A program made the position numbers and the translations under genes. The notes below the pieces were generated by a model that saw nothing but the letters and a program-made list of their open reading frames with translations, made no database searches and had not been told where the DNA came from. 57,759 nucleotides of DNA, taken from contig DATHMF010000099.1 in NCBI GenBank assembly GCA_035487355.1, positions 1 through 57,759 on the forward strand. The letters are read 5' to 3'. This document shows, in pieces, positions 50,138 through 57,759 of this stretch (its first letter is position 1; each line of letters opens with the position of its first letter). This DNA comes from Terriglobales bacterium (GTDB lineage: Bacteria; Acidobacteriota; Terriglobia; Terriglobales; Acidobacteriaceae).

Positions 50138-52945
50138 ATGGCCATCAATAAGATCACGGTCCGTGGAGCCCGGCAGCATAACCTGAAGAACGTCCACGTG
50201 GAAATTCCGCGGAACAGCCTGACGGTGATCACGGGATTGAGCGGTTCAGGCAAGTCGTCCCTGGCGTTTGACACGATCTACGCCGAAGGACAGCGCCGCT
50301 ACGTTGAGACGCTCTCTGCCTACGCCCGCCAGTTTCTCGACCAGATGGAGCGGCCGGACGTGGACTCGATTGACGGACTCTCGCCTGCCATTTCCATCGA
50401 ACAAAAGACCACATCGCGCAGTCCGCGCTCGACGGTTGGGACCATCACCGAAATCTACGATTACCTGCGCGTGCTGTATTCCAGCATCGGCGTACCGCAC
50501 TGCCCGCAGTGTGGGCGCGCCATCAGCCGGCAGTCCGCTGAGCAGATTGTGCAGCGCGTGATGGCGCTGAAACCGGAAGAGCGGGTGATGATCCTGGCGC
50601 CGATTGTGCGCGGACGTAAAGGTGAGTTCAAGAAGGAGATGGAAAAGCTGGCGCAGCACGGCTTCACCCGCGCCCGGATTGATGGCGAACTGCTCAACCT
50701 GGAAGACGAGATCGCACTCGACAAACGCAAGAACCACACCATTGAAGTGGTGATAGACCGGCTATTGGTCAAAACGGGAATCGAAAAGCGGCTGGAGAAT
50801 TCTGTGACCCTGGCGATGAAGCTGACCGGGGGACTGGTGCAGGTCTCGGTGGTGGGCGGGGAAGAGCAGCTTTATTCGGCGAAGCTGGCATGTCCGACGT
50901 GCGGCATCAACGTACCACAACTGGAGCCGCGCTCGTTTTCCTTCAACAGCGTGTACGGAGCTTGTCCGGAGTGCAACGGACTGGGCAGCAAATATGATTT
51001 CGATCCGGCAAAGGTGATTACCGATTGGTCGAAGCCGCTGTTTGACGGCGGACTGGGGCCGGGATCAGGCTCGGCAACACTGCAAAACATGCTGCAAATT
51101 CTGGCTGTGGCCCATGGTTTTGATCTGGCAACTCCGTTTGAGAAGCTGCCGGTAAAGACGCAGAGTCTTATCCTCTATGGGGAATCGCAGAATGGCACCG
51201 GTACCACGGGTAAGAAGAAGAAGACGGGGTTCCGGGGGGTACTCGGATTCCTGAAGCAGAACCTGGAAGAGGCCACATCAGATAGCTATCGCGAGTGGCT
51301 GCTGAATTATATGTCGGCCACAAAATGCCAGGTTTGCAAAGGAAGACGCCTGAGGCCGGAGAGCCTGGCCGTGAAAGTCAATAAGATGTCCATCGCGGAT
51401 TTTGTCGCACTCTCGGTTACGCGCGCCGTTGAAGCAATCTCGGCCTTGAAATTAAACGAGCGCGAAAAGGCCATCGCGGGGAGGGTGGTGCGCGAGGTCC
51501 AGGAGCGGCTGGAGTTTTTGCACGCTGTGGGGCTGGGGTATATCTCGCTCGAGCGTTCGGCGGCGACGCTTTCCGGAGGCGAAGGGCAGCGCATACGGCT
51601 GGCAACCCAGATCGGTTCACGATTGCGCGGCGTGCTCTACGTTCTGGATGAGCCTTCCATCGGCCTGCATTCACGGGATAATGACCGCCTGCTGCGCTCG
51701 CTGGAAGCGTTGCGTGATCTGGGGAACACGGTGCTGGTGGTCGAGCACGATGAAGAGACCATCCGGCGGGCCGATTACGTGATTGACCTTGGTCCGGGGG
51801 CGGGACGGCATGGCGGCGAGCTGGTCGCTGCCGGCAAACCCGCAGAGATCGCCCGCGTGCCCGGGTCGCTGACCGGTCAGTATATTGCCGGCAAGGTGAA
51901 GATTGCATCGCGTCCTGCGCGCCGGCAGCCGAACGGGAAGGCCATCACCGTCGTAGGCGCACACGAGAACAACTTGCGCAACCTGGATGTGGCTTTTCCC
52001 CTGGGGGTGATGACGGTGGTGACAGGGGTTTCCGGTTCGGGCAAATCAACCTTGGTCAACGACATTCTGTATCGCGCCCTGGCGCGGCAGCTCTACCGTT
52101 CGCGCGAAGAGCCCGGCGAGCACAAGGCAATTTCTGGGGCGGAAAACATAGATAAGGTCATCCAGATTGACCAATCGCCGATTGGGCGCACGCCACGCTC
52201 GAATCCGGCAACCTATACCGGGGTATTTACGCAGATCCGCGAGCTCTACGCCATGCTGCCGGAGTCACGCGAACGGGGATACAAGGCCGGACGCTTCTCG
52301 TTCAACGTCAGCGGAGGACGCTGCGAGGCCTGCCAGGGCGAAGGGCAGCGGCGCATTGAGATGAATTTTCTGCCTGACGTGTACGTGGTTTGCGAAGTCT
52401 GCGGAGGAAAGCGCTACAACCACGAAACGCTGCAGGTGCGTTTCAAGGGATGCTCGATTGCCGATCTGCTGGAGACACCGGTTTCAGACGCGATTCCCAT
52501 TCTGGAAAACGTGCCGCAAGTGCACCAGAGATTGCAGACGCTGGAAGACGTGGGGCTGGGGTATATCCAATTAGGACAATCGGCGACGACGCTTTCGGGC
52601 GGCGAGGCGCAGCGCATCAAACTGGCGCGGGAGTTGAGCAAGCGGCAAACTGGAAAAACCCTGTACCTGCTGGATGAGCCCACGACCGGGCTGCACTTCG
52701 ATGATGTGCGCAAGCTGCTGGATGTGCTGCACCGTCTTACCGATCTGGGCAACACCATCATTATTATTGAGCATAATATGGATGTGATCCGCAGCGCGGA
52801 CTGGATCATTGATCTTGGCCCCGAGGGCGGCGAGCAAGGCGGGCATCTGGTAGCACAGGGAACACCCGAGCAGGTGGCGCGCGTCAAGAAGAGTTATACG
52901 GGACAGGCACTGGCCGGGAAGTCAGAAGTCGGAAGTAAGAAGTAA
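50138..52945 (+). CDS. uvrA: Excinuclease ABC subunit A
   Basis: Damage-recognition ATPase of nucleotide excision repair. The 935-residue protein has both ABC modules: Walker A GLSGSGKSSLAF and GVSGSGKSTLVND; signatures LSGGEGQRIRLATQIGSRL and LSGGEAQRIKLARELS; Walker B YVLDEPSIGLHSRDN and YLLDEPTTGLHFDD. Zinc modules are visible at HCPQCGRAIS, CPTCG with CPECNGLG, and CEACQGEGQ with CEVCGGKRYN. ATG 50138 begins the conserved MAINKITVRGARQHNLKNV; the frame extends 34 codons further upstream without similarity. The full family length is present. Confidence 0.97.
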   Translation: MAINKITVRGARQHNLKNVHVEIPRNSLTVITGLSGSGKSSLAFDTIYAEGQRRYVETLSAYARQFLDQMERPDVDSIDGLSPAISIEQKTTSRSPRSTVGTITEIYDYLRVLYSSIGVPHCPQCGRAISRQSAEQIVQRVMALKPEERVMILAPIVRGRKGEFKKEMEKLAQHGFTRARIDGELLNLEDEIALDKRKNHTIEVVIDRLLVKTGIEKRLENSVTLAMKLTGGLVQVSVVGGEEQLYSAKLACPTCGINVPQLEPRSFSFNSVYGACPECNGLGSKYDFDPAKVITDWSKPLFDGGLGPGSGSATLQNMLQILAVAHGFDLATPFEKLPVKTQSLILYGESQNGTGTTGKKKKTGFRGVLGFLKQNLEEATSDSYREWLLNYMSATKCQVCKGRRLRPESLAVKVNKMSIADFVALSVTRAVEAISALKLNEREKAIAGRVVREVQERLEFLHAVGLGYISLERSAATLSGGEGQRIRLATQIGSRLRGVLYVLDEPSIGLHSRDNDRLLRSLEALRDLGNTVLVVEHDEETIRRADYVIDLGPGAGRHGGELVAAGKPAEIARVPGSLTGQYIAGKVKIASRPARRQPNGKAITVVGAHENNLRNLDVAFPLGVMTVVTGVSGSGKSTLVNDILYRALARQLYRSREEPGEHKAISGAENIDKVIQIDQSPIGRTPRSNPATYTGVFTQIRELYAMLPESRERGYKAGRFSFNVSGGRCEACQGEGQRRIEMNFLPDVYVVCEVCGGKRYNHETLQVRFKGCSIADLLETPVSDAIPILENVPQVHQRLQTLEDVGLGYIQLGQSATTLSGGEAQRIKLARELSKRQTGKTLYLLDEPTTGLHFDDVRKLLDVLHRLTDLGNTIIIIEHNMDVIRSADWIIDLGPEGGEQGGHLVAQGTPEQVARVKKSYTGQALAGKSEVGSKK

Positions 52946-52949
52946 AAAG

Positions 52950-53010
52950 ATTGGGTTATCCACGGCAGGCCGGGACAGTTTGGGTCATTGAGTCATCGGG
53001 TCATTGGGTA
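52950..53010 (+). repeat. Intergenic GGGTCATTGAGTCATCGGGT repeat
   Basis: The second copy of the repeat at 43877-43933, with the same TCCACGGCA-GCCGGGACAG lead-in and one extra GTCATTGGGT unit. It starts just after the uvrA stop. Confidence 0.75.
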
Positions 53011-53080
53011 ACTGTAAAATCGGGTTTGGAACCACTCAATAGCGCCGCTCAATAGAATTTAAGCAAAAGATCTCTGAATT

Positions 53081-54016
53081 ATGTCTACGCCGCTCAATCC
53101 GTTGCCGCCAGAGCAACTGGAGCTTCCGCAGGAACTTGCGCCCCAGCAGACTATGGGTACTCCAGGAACTGGTCTTCAACCTGATCTTCAATCGGGTCTT
53201 CCCTCTGGAGTTGGTTCTGGGGGTTTTTTCGGGGCGGCTGCTCGAGCGAGGAGAGAAGACCCTGCATGGACAATTTGGGACGTGCTGCTGCTGGTAGTCA
53301 TTTTCGTTGTGATGACGTTTATCGCGATACCTATAACCGAAGTAGTGGTGGGAGCATCGCATCTTTTTGGGTACAGCCTGAATCAGATCCTCCATAACAG
53401 GAAAGAGCTGGACAGATTTTGGAGCGACCTGCGTATCATTTTGCCGGTGCAGTTGTTGATTTATGCTTTCCTGCTGTTTGTGATGGTCAGGCTGGTTCGC
53501 GCCCGTGCCCGGGTCGAGCAAGGGTTTTTTGTCAACCTGCGCTGGCGGTGGCCGCGCGACATCTGGCCCGGTTTCTTGTTGGGGGGAACAATTCTGGCGA
53601 TTGCGGTGCAATGGATCTCAGCCCGGCTCCCTGTTCCTCCGTCGCTGCCGATTGACCAGTATTTTCAAACGCCAACCTACGCCTACCTGATGGCCGGCTT
53701 CGGCATCCTGGTAGCTCCCTTCATCGAAGAGCTGTTCTTCCGGGGGTTCCTGTATCCCGCTTTGGCGCGCCCCTTGGGGGTGGCGGCCGCGGTTATTTTG
53801 ACCTCCGTGCCTTTTACGCTGATGCATGGCTTGCAACTCAGCTTTGCCTGGGCTCCGATGCTGATGTTGCTGATAGTTGGAGTTGCGCTTGGCCTCGTGC
53901 GCGCCCGCACCAAGTCGCTCGCGCCCAGCGTGCTGGTTCACATAGGCTATAACACCACCATATTTGCAATGATTTTCATCGACACAGGCGGGTTCAAGCA
54001 TTTGGAGAAGATGTGA
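53081..54016 (+). CDS. CPBP family intramembrane metalloprotease
   Basis: A 311-residue membrane protein. A Pro/Gln-rich cytoplasmic N-terminus (residues 1-60) precedes about seven membrane helices. The three CPBP motifs are present: EELFFRGFLYPAL (catalytic Glu-Glu and Arg), FTLMHG (His) and HIGYNTT (His, Asn). CPBP/CAAX-like proteins process or secrete peptides and are found in bacteriocin self-immunity. The partner is unknown. It is followed by pyrE but separated by about 220 nt. Confidence 0.92.
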   Translation: MSTPLNPLPPEQLELPQELAPQQTMGTPGTGLQPDLQSGLPSGVGSGGFFGAAARARREDPAWTIWDVLLLVVIFVVMTFIAIPITEVVVGASHLFGYSLNQILHNRKELDRFWSDLRIILPVQLLIYAFLLFVMVRLVRARARVEQGFFVNLRWRWPRDIWPGFLLGGTILAIAVQWISARLPVPPSLPIDQYFQTPTYAYLMAGFGILVAPFIEELFFRGFLYPALARPLGVAAAVILTSVPFTLMHGLQLSFAWAPMLMLLIVGVALGLVRARTKSLAPSVLVHIGYNTTIFAMIFIDTGGFKHLEKM

Positions 54017-54233
54017 GAGAGGCTGTTGGCAGTTGCCGGCAGCCAGTTTTCACGATTAAATTGCGGAGGGCGCAGAGCGGCTCTGAAGCCTGAAATCAAG
54101 CTGAGCTGCCACTTCTGGCTGTGGCTGAGCTTGGTACCCGATATGGCTTCTCGAACCCAAGTGTGCAAGTAAGTAGCCAGAATGCTATAGAATCTGAGGG
54201 GATGTCCTGTTATCTTTTTATCTTTAACAGTTT

Positions 54234-54956
54234 ATGAATGACGCACGCGAATCTTTGCTGCACGCGCTCGCCGAAAAATCGTTCCAGTTGGGGGAATTCA
54301 AGCTCTCAGGCGGGGGCACCAGCGACTACTACATTGACTGCCGCACCACTACGCTGGATGCTGAAGGGGCGCGTCTGGCTGCGAAGGTCTTTTATGACGA
54401 GATGCACGAGAGCGGCCTGAAACCGGAAGCGGTGGGCGGAATGACGATAGGCGCAGACCCAATTGTCACCGGTATTGCCATTTTAAGCGCGCAGAGAATC
54501 CAGGGGCGCACGACCGACAGCAGCCTGGATAAGGCGGGACGAAGACTCATTCACGGCTTTATCGTGCGCAAAGCAGAAAAAGAGCACGGCACAGGGCAAC
54601 GGATTGAAGGCTTCCGCAGAAAAGGAGCCAGGGTCTTTATCGTGGATGACGTGTGCACCAGCGGCAGATCCATCATACAAGCCATCGAGGCGGCCCGGGA
54701 GTTCGGCTTCGACGTCGTCGGCGCAATGTGCCTGGTGGAGCGGGAAGAGGCCAACGGACGCGGCGCCGTGGAAAGAGCCGCCGATCCGGCGCCCTTCGTA
54801 ACCATTTTTACAGCCAATGACGTGCGCGAAAAACACCTGCATATCCGGCAGCAGGAAGAAGACCCACTTTTAGGGTTGGGAGAAGTTTGCGAGCTATGCG
54901 GCCGTCCCGCGGTCACCGTTCTGCCGAACCGGCGTTGCGCTGCGCACGAGAAATAA
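54234..54956 (+). CDS. pyrE: Orotate phosphoribosyltransferase with C-terminal metal-binding tail
   Basis: Adds phosphoribosyl to orotate in pyrimidine synthesis. Residues 1-200 match PyrE: LGEFKLSGGGTSDYYIDCRT, VGGMTIGADPIVTGIA, the PRPP loop VFIVDDVCTSGRSIIQAIEA, and FDVVGAMCLVEREE. The last ~40 residues (LGEVCELCGRPAVTVLPNRR, then CAAHEK) are an extension with C-x2-C and C-x2-H, a possible zinc site not found in most PyrE. No other pyrimidine genes are adjacent. Confidence 0.94.
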   Translation: MNDARESLLHALAEKSFQLGEFKLSGGGTSDYYIDCRTTTLDAEGARLAAKVFYDEMHESGLKPEAVGGMTIGADPIVTGIAILSAQRIQGRTTDSSLDKAGRRLIHGFIVRKAEKEHGTGQRIEGFRRKGARVFIVDDVCTSGRSIIQAIEAAREFGFDVVGAMCLVEREEANGRGAVERAADPAPFVTIFTANDVREKHLHIRQQEEDPLLGLGEVCELCGRPAVTVLPNRRCAAHEK

Positions 54957-55396
54957 TTGGTTCATTGAATCATTGAGTCATTTCCCAACAATCGTGGCAA
55001 ATCAAAACATGAGTATCCCTAGCTTTTCTCTTATTGGCCGATAGTGGGTCAGTTTCCGGGTAGTCCGTGATCCGGGCACAATCCCGAAAAGCCCCGCTAG
55101 ACTAGTCGGCTGCGAAGCAGGTCACTTCTACGTGTACACGACTACTACGGCCAAATGGTTTCTCGGATCGACGACCGCCCCACCTTTTATGCAAGCGCGT
55201 TTTTCAGGTCCAATCCTCAGCGGTGCCGCGCGGGACTGCTCGCGACAGCTAGCGACAGTCCTGGCGAGCGCTAGCCATCTCTTGGAGCTCGTTGGCGGCC
55301 GTTCTGTGAGCCGGGTAATCGATTCTCTGTCCAGCCACCAGAAAGGAGCTATCTTCCTGGCAGTCGGTGACCAGCGCGGTACAAGCACAATAACGC
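54957..55396. other. Intergenic region
   Basis: About 440 nt. The first 27 nt carry a short TCATTGAATCATTGAGTCA tract (54956-54983). Hairpins are visible: GGACTG/CAGTCC (55233-55261) and GCTAGCG/CGCTAGC (55248-55275), which overlap and are mutually exclusive. Open frames here on both strands look fortuitous. Confidence 0.5.
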
Positions 55397-55434
55397 TTGA
55401 CACTATCTGTCTGAGATATATCATGAAGATATAT
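55397..55434 (+). promoter_or_regulatory. padR promoter with dyad operator
   Basis: TTGACA (55397-55402), 16-bp spacer, TATCAT (55419-55424). The perfect dyad ATATATC-ATGAA-GATATAT (55416-55434) covers the -10 hexamer and the first bases of the padR start codon, as expected for an autoregulated PadR operator. The start of transcription would fall within a few bases of ATG 55433, implying a nearly leaderless mRNA. Confidence 0.75.
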
Positions 55435-56023
55435 GAAACGCTCGGTCGCCCACTCACTCCTTGGCATCCTTTCCCTCCGAGCCATGTCCGGTTACGACAT
55501 CCGAAAGTTCGTCAAAGAAAATATTGGTTATTTCTGGAAAGAAAGCTATGGGCAGATCTACCCCATGCTCAAGCGCATGGCTGCAGAGGACCTGGTGGAT
55601 GTGCGCGTCGAACGCAAGAGTGGCAAGCCCGATCGCCAGGTCTACTCACTCACTCGGACCGGGCACTCGGAGCTTGAGAGGTGGCTCGGCCGGCCCCCGG
55701 TACCACCGTCCCCCCGGAACGAGCTTCTTCTCAAGCTCTTCTTTGGCCGCCTGGCCAAATCACAGGACATGGTCCGCCATGTCAAGGAATTTCGCCGCCA
55801 CCACGAAGGGCTGTTGCAACAATATTCCCGTGTCGAGAAATGGCTGAATCGTGAGCATGCAAACCATCCTGGCCTGCCTTATTGGCTCATGACGCTGGAC
55901 TACGGCAAGCGATATTCGCGCATGGCGCTCGCTTGGAGCGAAACAACATTGCCCGCCCTCGAGCGTGCCGACAAAAGGCGGGAAGGACCCACACCGAAAC
56001 AAGAAGGAGGTAAGAGGCCATGA
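55433..56023 (+). CDS. PadR family transcriptional regulator
   Basis: A 196-residue PadR repressor. The N-terminal winged helix is clear: HSLLGILSLRAMSGYDIRKF, then YGQIYPMLKRMAAEDLVDVR with the wing KSGKPDRQVYSLTRTGHSEL; a C-terminal helical dimerisation domain follows (Virul_fac_BrxR-like/PadR_C pattern LLLKLFFG, VKEFRRHHEGLLQQY). Its stop overlaps the next gene's start (ATGA), so they form an operon. The operator in its own promoter suggests autoregulation, probably relieved by a small ligand or drug. Confidence 0.92.
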   Translation: MKRSVAHSLLGILSLRAMSGYDIRKFVKENIGYFWKESYGQIYPMLKRMAAEDLVDVRVERKSGKPDRQVYSLTRTGHSELERWLGRPPVPPSPRNELLLKLFFGRLAKSQDMVRHVKEFRRHHEGLLQQYSRVEKWLNREHANHPGLPYWLMTLDYGKRYSRMALAWSETTLPALERADKRREGPTPKQEGGKRP

Positions 56024-56691
56024 ATACCTGGTTTCCGTATGTCCGCATTTTGCACATCGCCTGCGGCATGATTGCTCTCTTCGTAGCGCCAGTAGCAATG
56101 TTGACGCTCAAGGGAGGTCTGGTGCATCGCCGTTGGGGAAAGATTTACTTCTGGACGATGGCTGTCGTTGCCACGACCGCAATGATCATGGCCGTCTACC
56201 GGCCCATCGTCTTTCTGGCACTGCTCGCCATCTTCAGCTTCTATTTCGCCTTTCGCGGTTACCGAAGCATTCTGCGAAAACGCCAGAGTGCTGAGGTTAT
56301 GGATTGGATCGGCGCGCTGCTCACCTTGGCGGGGAGTCTCAGCCTAGTCGCACTGGCGATTCATCCTCTTAGGGGTCAATTCCTGCCTGCTCCAGCGGTT
56401 TCATTCGCGTTCGGCCTAATCGGTGTCTTGATCTCAGGAAGCGACATATGGCGATTCCTCCGGCCACCGGCCGACCGAAATGCGTGGTGGTACAGCCACA
56501 TGGGTGGGATGCTCGGATCCTACATCGCTACGGTGTCCGCATTTTCTGCCGTGAATTTTCACTTTCTGCCGGTCGTCATTCGCTGGCTGTGGCCTTCGGC
56601 AATCGGCATTCCAGGAATTTTTCTTTGGATTGGATATTACCGCAAGAAATTCACTCGCAGCCCAAGCAAGGTTGCTGCGAAAGAGCTCTAG
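56020..56691 (+). CDS. DUF2306-like membrane protein
   Basis: A 223-residue protein with about seven membrane helices, including VRILHIACGMIALFVAPVAM, GKIYFWTMAVVATTAMIMAV and FLALLAIFSFYFAFRGYRSI. The motif HRRWGKIYFWTM and the histidine (RILHIACG) recall DUF2306-type proteins. It is translationally coupled to padR (4-nt overlap), so it is probably the PadR target and may act in transport or drug resistance; this is inferred from the arrangement. Confidence 0.8.
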   Translation: MNTWFPYVRILHIACGMIALFVAPVAMLTLKGGLVHRRWGKIYFWTMAVVATTAMIMAVYRPIVFLALLAIFSFYFAFRGYRSILRKRQSAEVMDWIGALLTLAGSLSLVALAIHPLRGQFLPAPAVSFAFGLIGVLISGSDIWRFLRPPADRNAWWYSHMGGMLGSYIATVSAFSAVNFHFLPVVIRWLWPSAIGIPGIFLWIGYYRKKFTRSPSKVAAKEL

Positions 56692-56752
56692 AAAAATGTT
56701 GGCGGTCCAAATTACAGCTTATTCATCGCGGTTGGCTGACAAGGAAGAAATT

Positions 56753-56914
56753 ATGCAGAACTCGAACACAGATGGCGAACATGTATGGAATGGCGGACAG
56801 ATTGTCGCGTGGGTGCTGCTGCTCTTTTTCTTGATCTTTCTGTGTTTGCTGCCCTTCCTCATCGGAGGTGTAGGCGTATGGTCGGCAATTCGGAAACGGA
56901 CGCGCTCCTATTAG
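56753..56914 (+). CDS. 53-residue single-helix membrane protein
   Basis: A small protein from ATG 56753, preceded by AAGGAAGAAATT. It has a polar N-terminus (MQNSNTDGEHVWNGGQ) and one strong membrane helix (IVAWVLLLFFLIFLCLLPFL) ending in a basic tail (RKRTRSY). It follows the padR operon in the same direction. The longer frame starting at 56630 overlaps the previous gene and is unlikely. Function unknown. Confidence 0.65.
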   Translation: MQNSNTDGEHVWNGGQIVAWVLLLFFLIFLCLLPFLIGGVGVWSAIRKRTRSY

Positions 56915-56959
56915 CGAAAGCCCGTCATGATCCCGTAAATGTTCTAAAATCAAAGATTC

Positions 56960-57759
56960 ATGATAAAGACCTTGGAATGGACAGAGGCGGGCGTACGTTT
57001 TATTGATCAGACCAAGCTGCCCACGGAAGAAGTCTACGTCACCTGCAGCGACTACGAACAGGTAGCCGACGCGATCCGCACCATGATCGTGCGTGGCGCG
57101 CCGGCCATCGGAGTGGCCGCGGCGATGGGGGTCGCACTGGGAGTGCAGAACAGCTCTGCCCGCGACCATGCCGGTCTGCGCCAGGAGCTGGACGAAATCA
57201 GCAAAGTCATAGCGGCCACGCGGCCGACAGCGGTCAACTTGTTTTGGGCCATCGAACGCATGCAGCGCAAGTTTGATGCTTTGCAGAGCCTCAGCATTCC
57301 AGAGATCAAGCAGGCGCTGGTCGAAGAAGCGCAACGCATGTATGTAGAAGATATTGCCGCCAATCAGGCCATGGGCCAGCATGGCGCGACCCTGATGCCG
57401 GCCAGCGGAGGCGTATTGACCCACTGCAATGCCGGTGCTCTGGCGACCTGCGGTTATGGCACGGCGCTAGGGGTGATCCGCGCGGCGGTGGAGGCGGGGA
57501 AGAAGATTCACGTCTTTGCCGATGAGACCCGGCCATTCCTGCAAGGCTCGCGTTTGACTGCATGGGAGCTGAATAAAGACGGCATTCCGACGACGGTCAT
57601 CTCCGACAACATGGCGGGCGCGATGATGCGGCAGGGCAGGATCGGTGCTGTCGTAGTCGGGGCCGACCGCATTGCCGCCAATGGCGATGTAGCCAACAAG
57701 ATTGGAACTTATACGGTTGCAGTGCTGGCAAAAGAGCATGGGATTCCGTTCTATGTGGC
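56960..57759 (+). CDS. mtnA: S-methyl-5-thioribose-1-phosphate isomerase (3' partial)
   Basis: Isomerises methylthioribose-1-phosphate to methylthioribulose-1-phosphate in methionine salvage. The frame from ATG 56960 (MIKTLEWTEAGVRFIDQTKL) is open to the end of the window, giving 266 codons of a usual ~345. Motifs: IRTMIVRGAPAIGVAAAMG, VLTHCNAGALATCGYGTALG (active-site Cys), DETRPFLQGSRLTAWEL and VGADRIAANGDVANKIGTY (active-site Asp). The last ~80 residues lie outside. Confidence 0.95.
   Translation, partial: MIKTLEWTEAGVRFIDQTKLPTEEVYVTCSDYEQVADAIRTMIVRGAPAIGVAAAMGVALGVQNSSARDHAGLRQELDEISKVIAATRPTAVNLFWAIERMQRKFDALQSLSIPEIKQALVEEAQRMYVEDIAANQAMGQHGATLMPASGGVLTHCNAGALATCGYGTALGVIRAAVEAGKKIHVFADETRPFLQGSRLTAWELNKDGIPTTVISDNMAGAMMRQGRIGAVVVGADRIAANGDVANKIGTYTVAVLAKEHGIPFYV

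Noticed and set aside
55132..55677. A 181-residue open frame before padR
   Set aside because: Overlaps the well-supported padR gene in another frame and has no ribosome binding site or domain.

Overview
The window reads as a chromosomal contig of an Acidobacteriota bacterium, probably of the Terriglobia/Koribacter type. This is inferred from moderately high GC, a B12-dependent ribonucleotide reductase, Sec-exported RHS/YD-repeat proteins, many small secreted proteins of unknown function, stand-alone TonB C-terminal proteins and numerous dispersed intergenic repeats. No rRNA, tRNA, CRISPR array, transposase or integrase was recognised. Both ends cut a gene: an ABC ATPase on the left and mtnA on the right.

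Layout. 1-10.4 kb is housekeeping: a NatAB-like ABC exporter, a DUF374 acyltransferase, queA, polA, then on the minus strand a small membrane protein, glmM, xseA and a DUF2905 protein. 10.7-19.6 kb is an RHS toxin region: a 2069-residue secreted YD-repeat protein with a variable C-terminal domain carrying an HxxQDxxSH motif, then decayed DNA, an orphan RHS core plus second C-terminal domain split by an in-frame TAG, and two small genes that may be immunity proteins. 20.2-22.9 kb is one long secreted protein with a type 1 copper domain and Ig-like repeats.

23.5-27.7 kb is the class II ribonucleotide reductase locus. It has a consensus promoter, an NrdR-box-like palindrome just upstream, a leader of about 410 nt, a small conserved gene and nrdJ. 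28.5-31.0 kb is an AT-richer module of a DUF4145 protein, a small winged-helix-like protein and an HD-domain dGTPase, which may be phage defence. 31-49.9 kb is a mosaic of small secreted, membrane and hypothetical genes: paralogous lipoproteins, two TonB-C proteins, a polysaccharide lyase-like protein, PEGA, VOC, MscL, STAS, an STN-domain protein, and three tandem paralogous membrane-anchored four-cysteine proteins. The end returns to recognised genes: uvrA, a CPBP protease, pyrE with a C-terminal zinc-binding-like tail, a padR operon with a visible operator, and mtnA.

Three copies of a degenerate repeat (17.1, 27.9 and 35.1 kb), each carrying the same operator-like element, border the RHS, reductase and dGTPase blocks. 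Several shorter repeat families are scattered between genes, including a ~65-bp GC-hairpin repeat in alternating orientation between four neighbouring genes.
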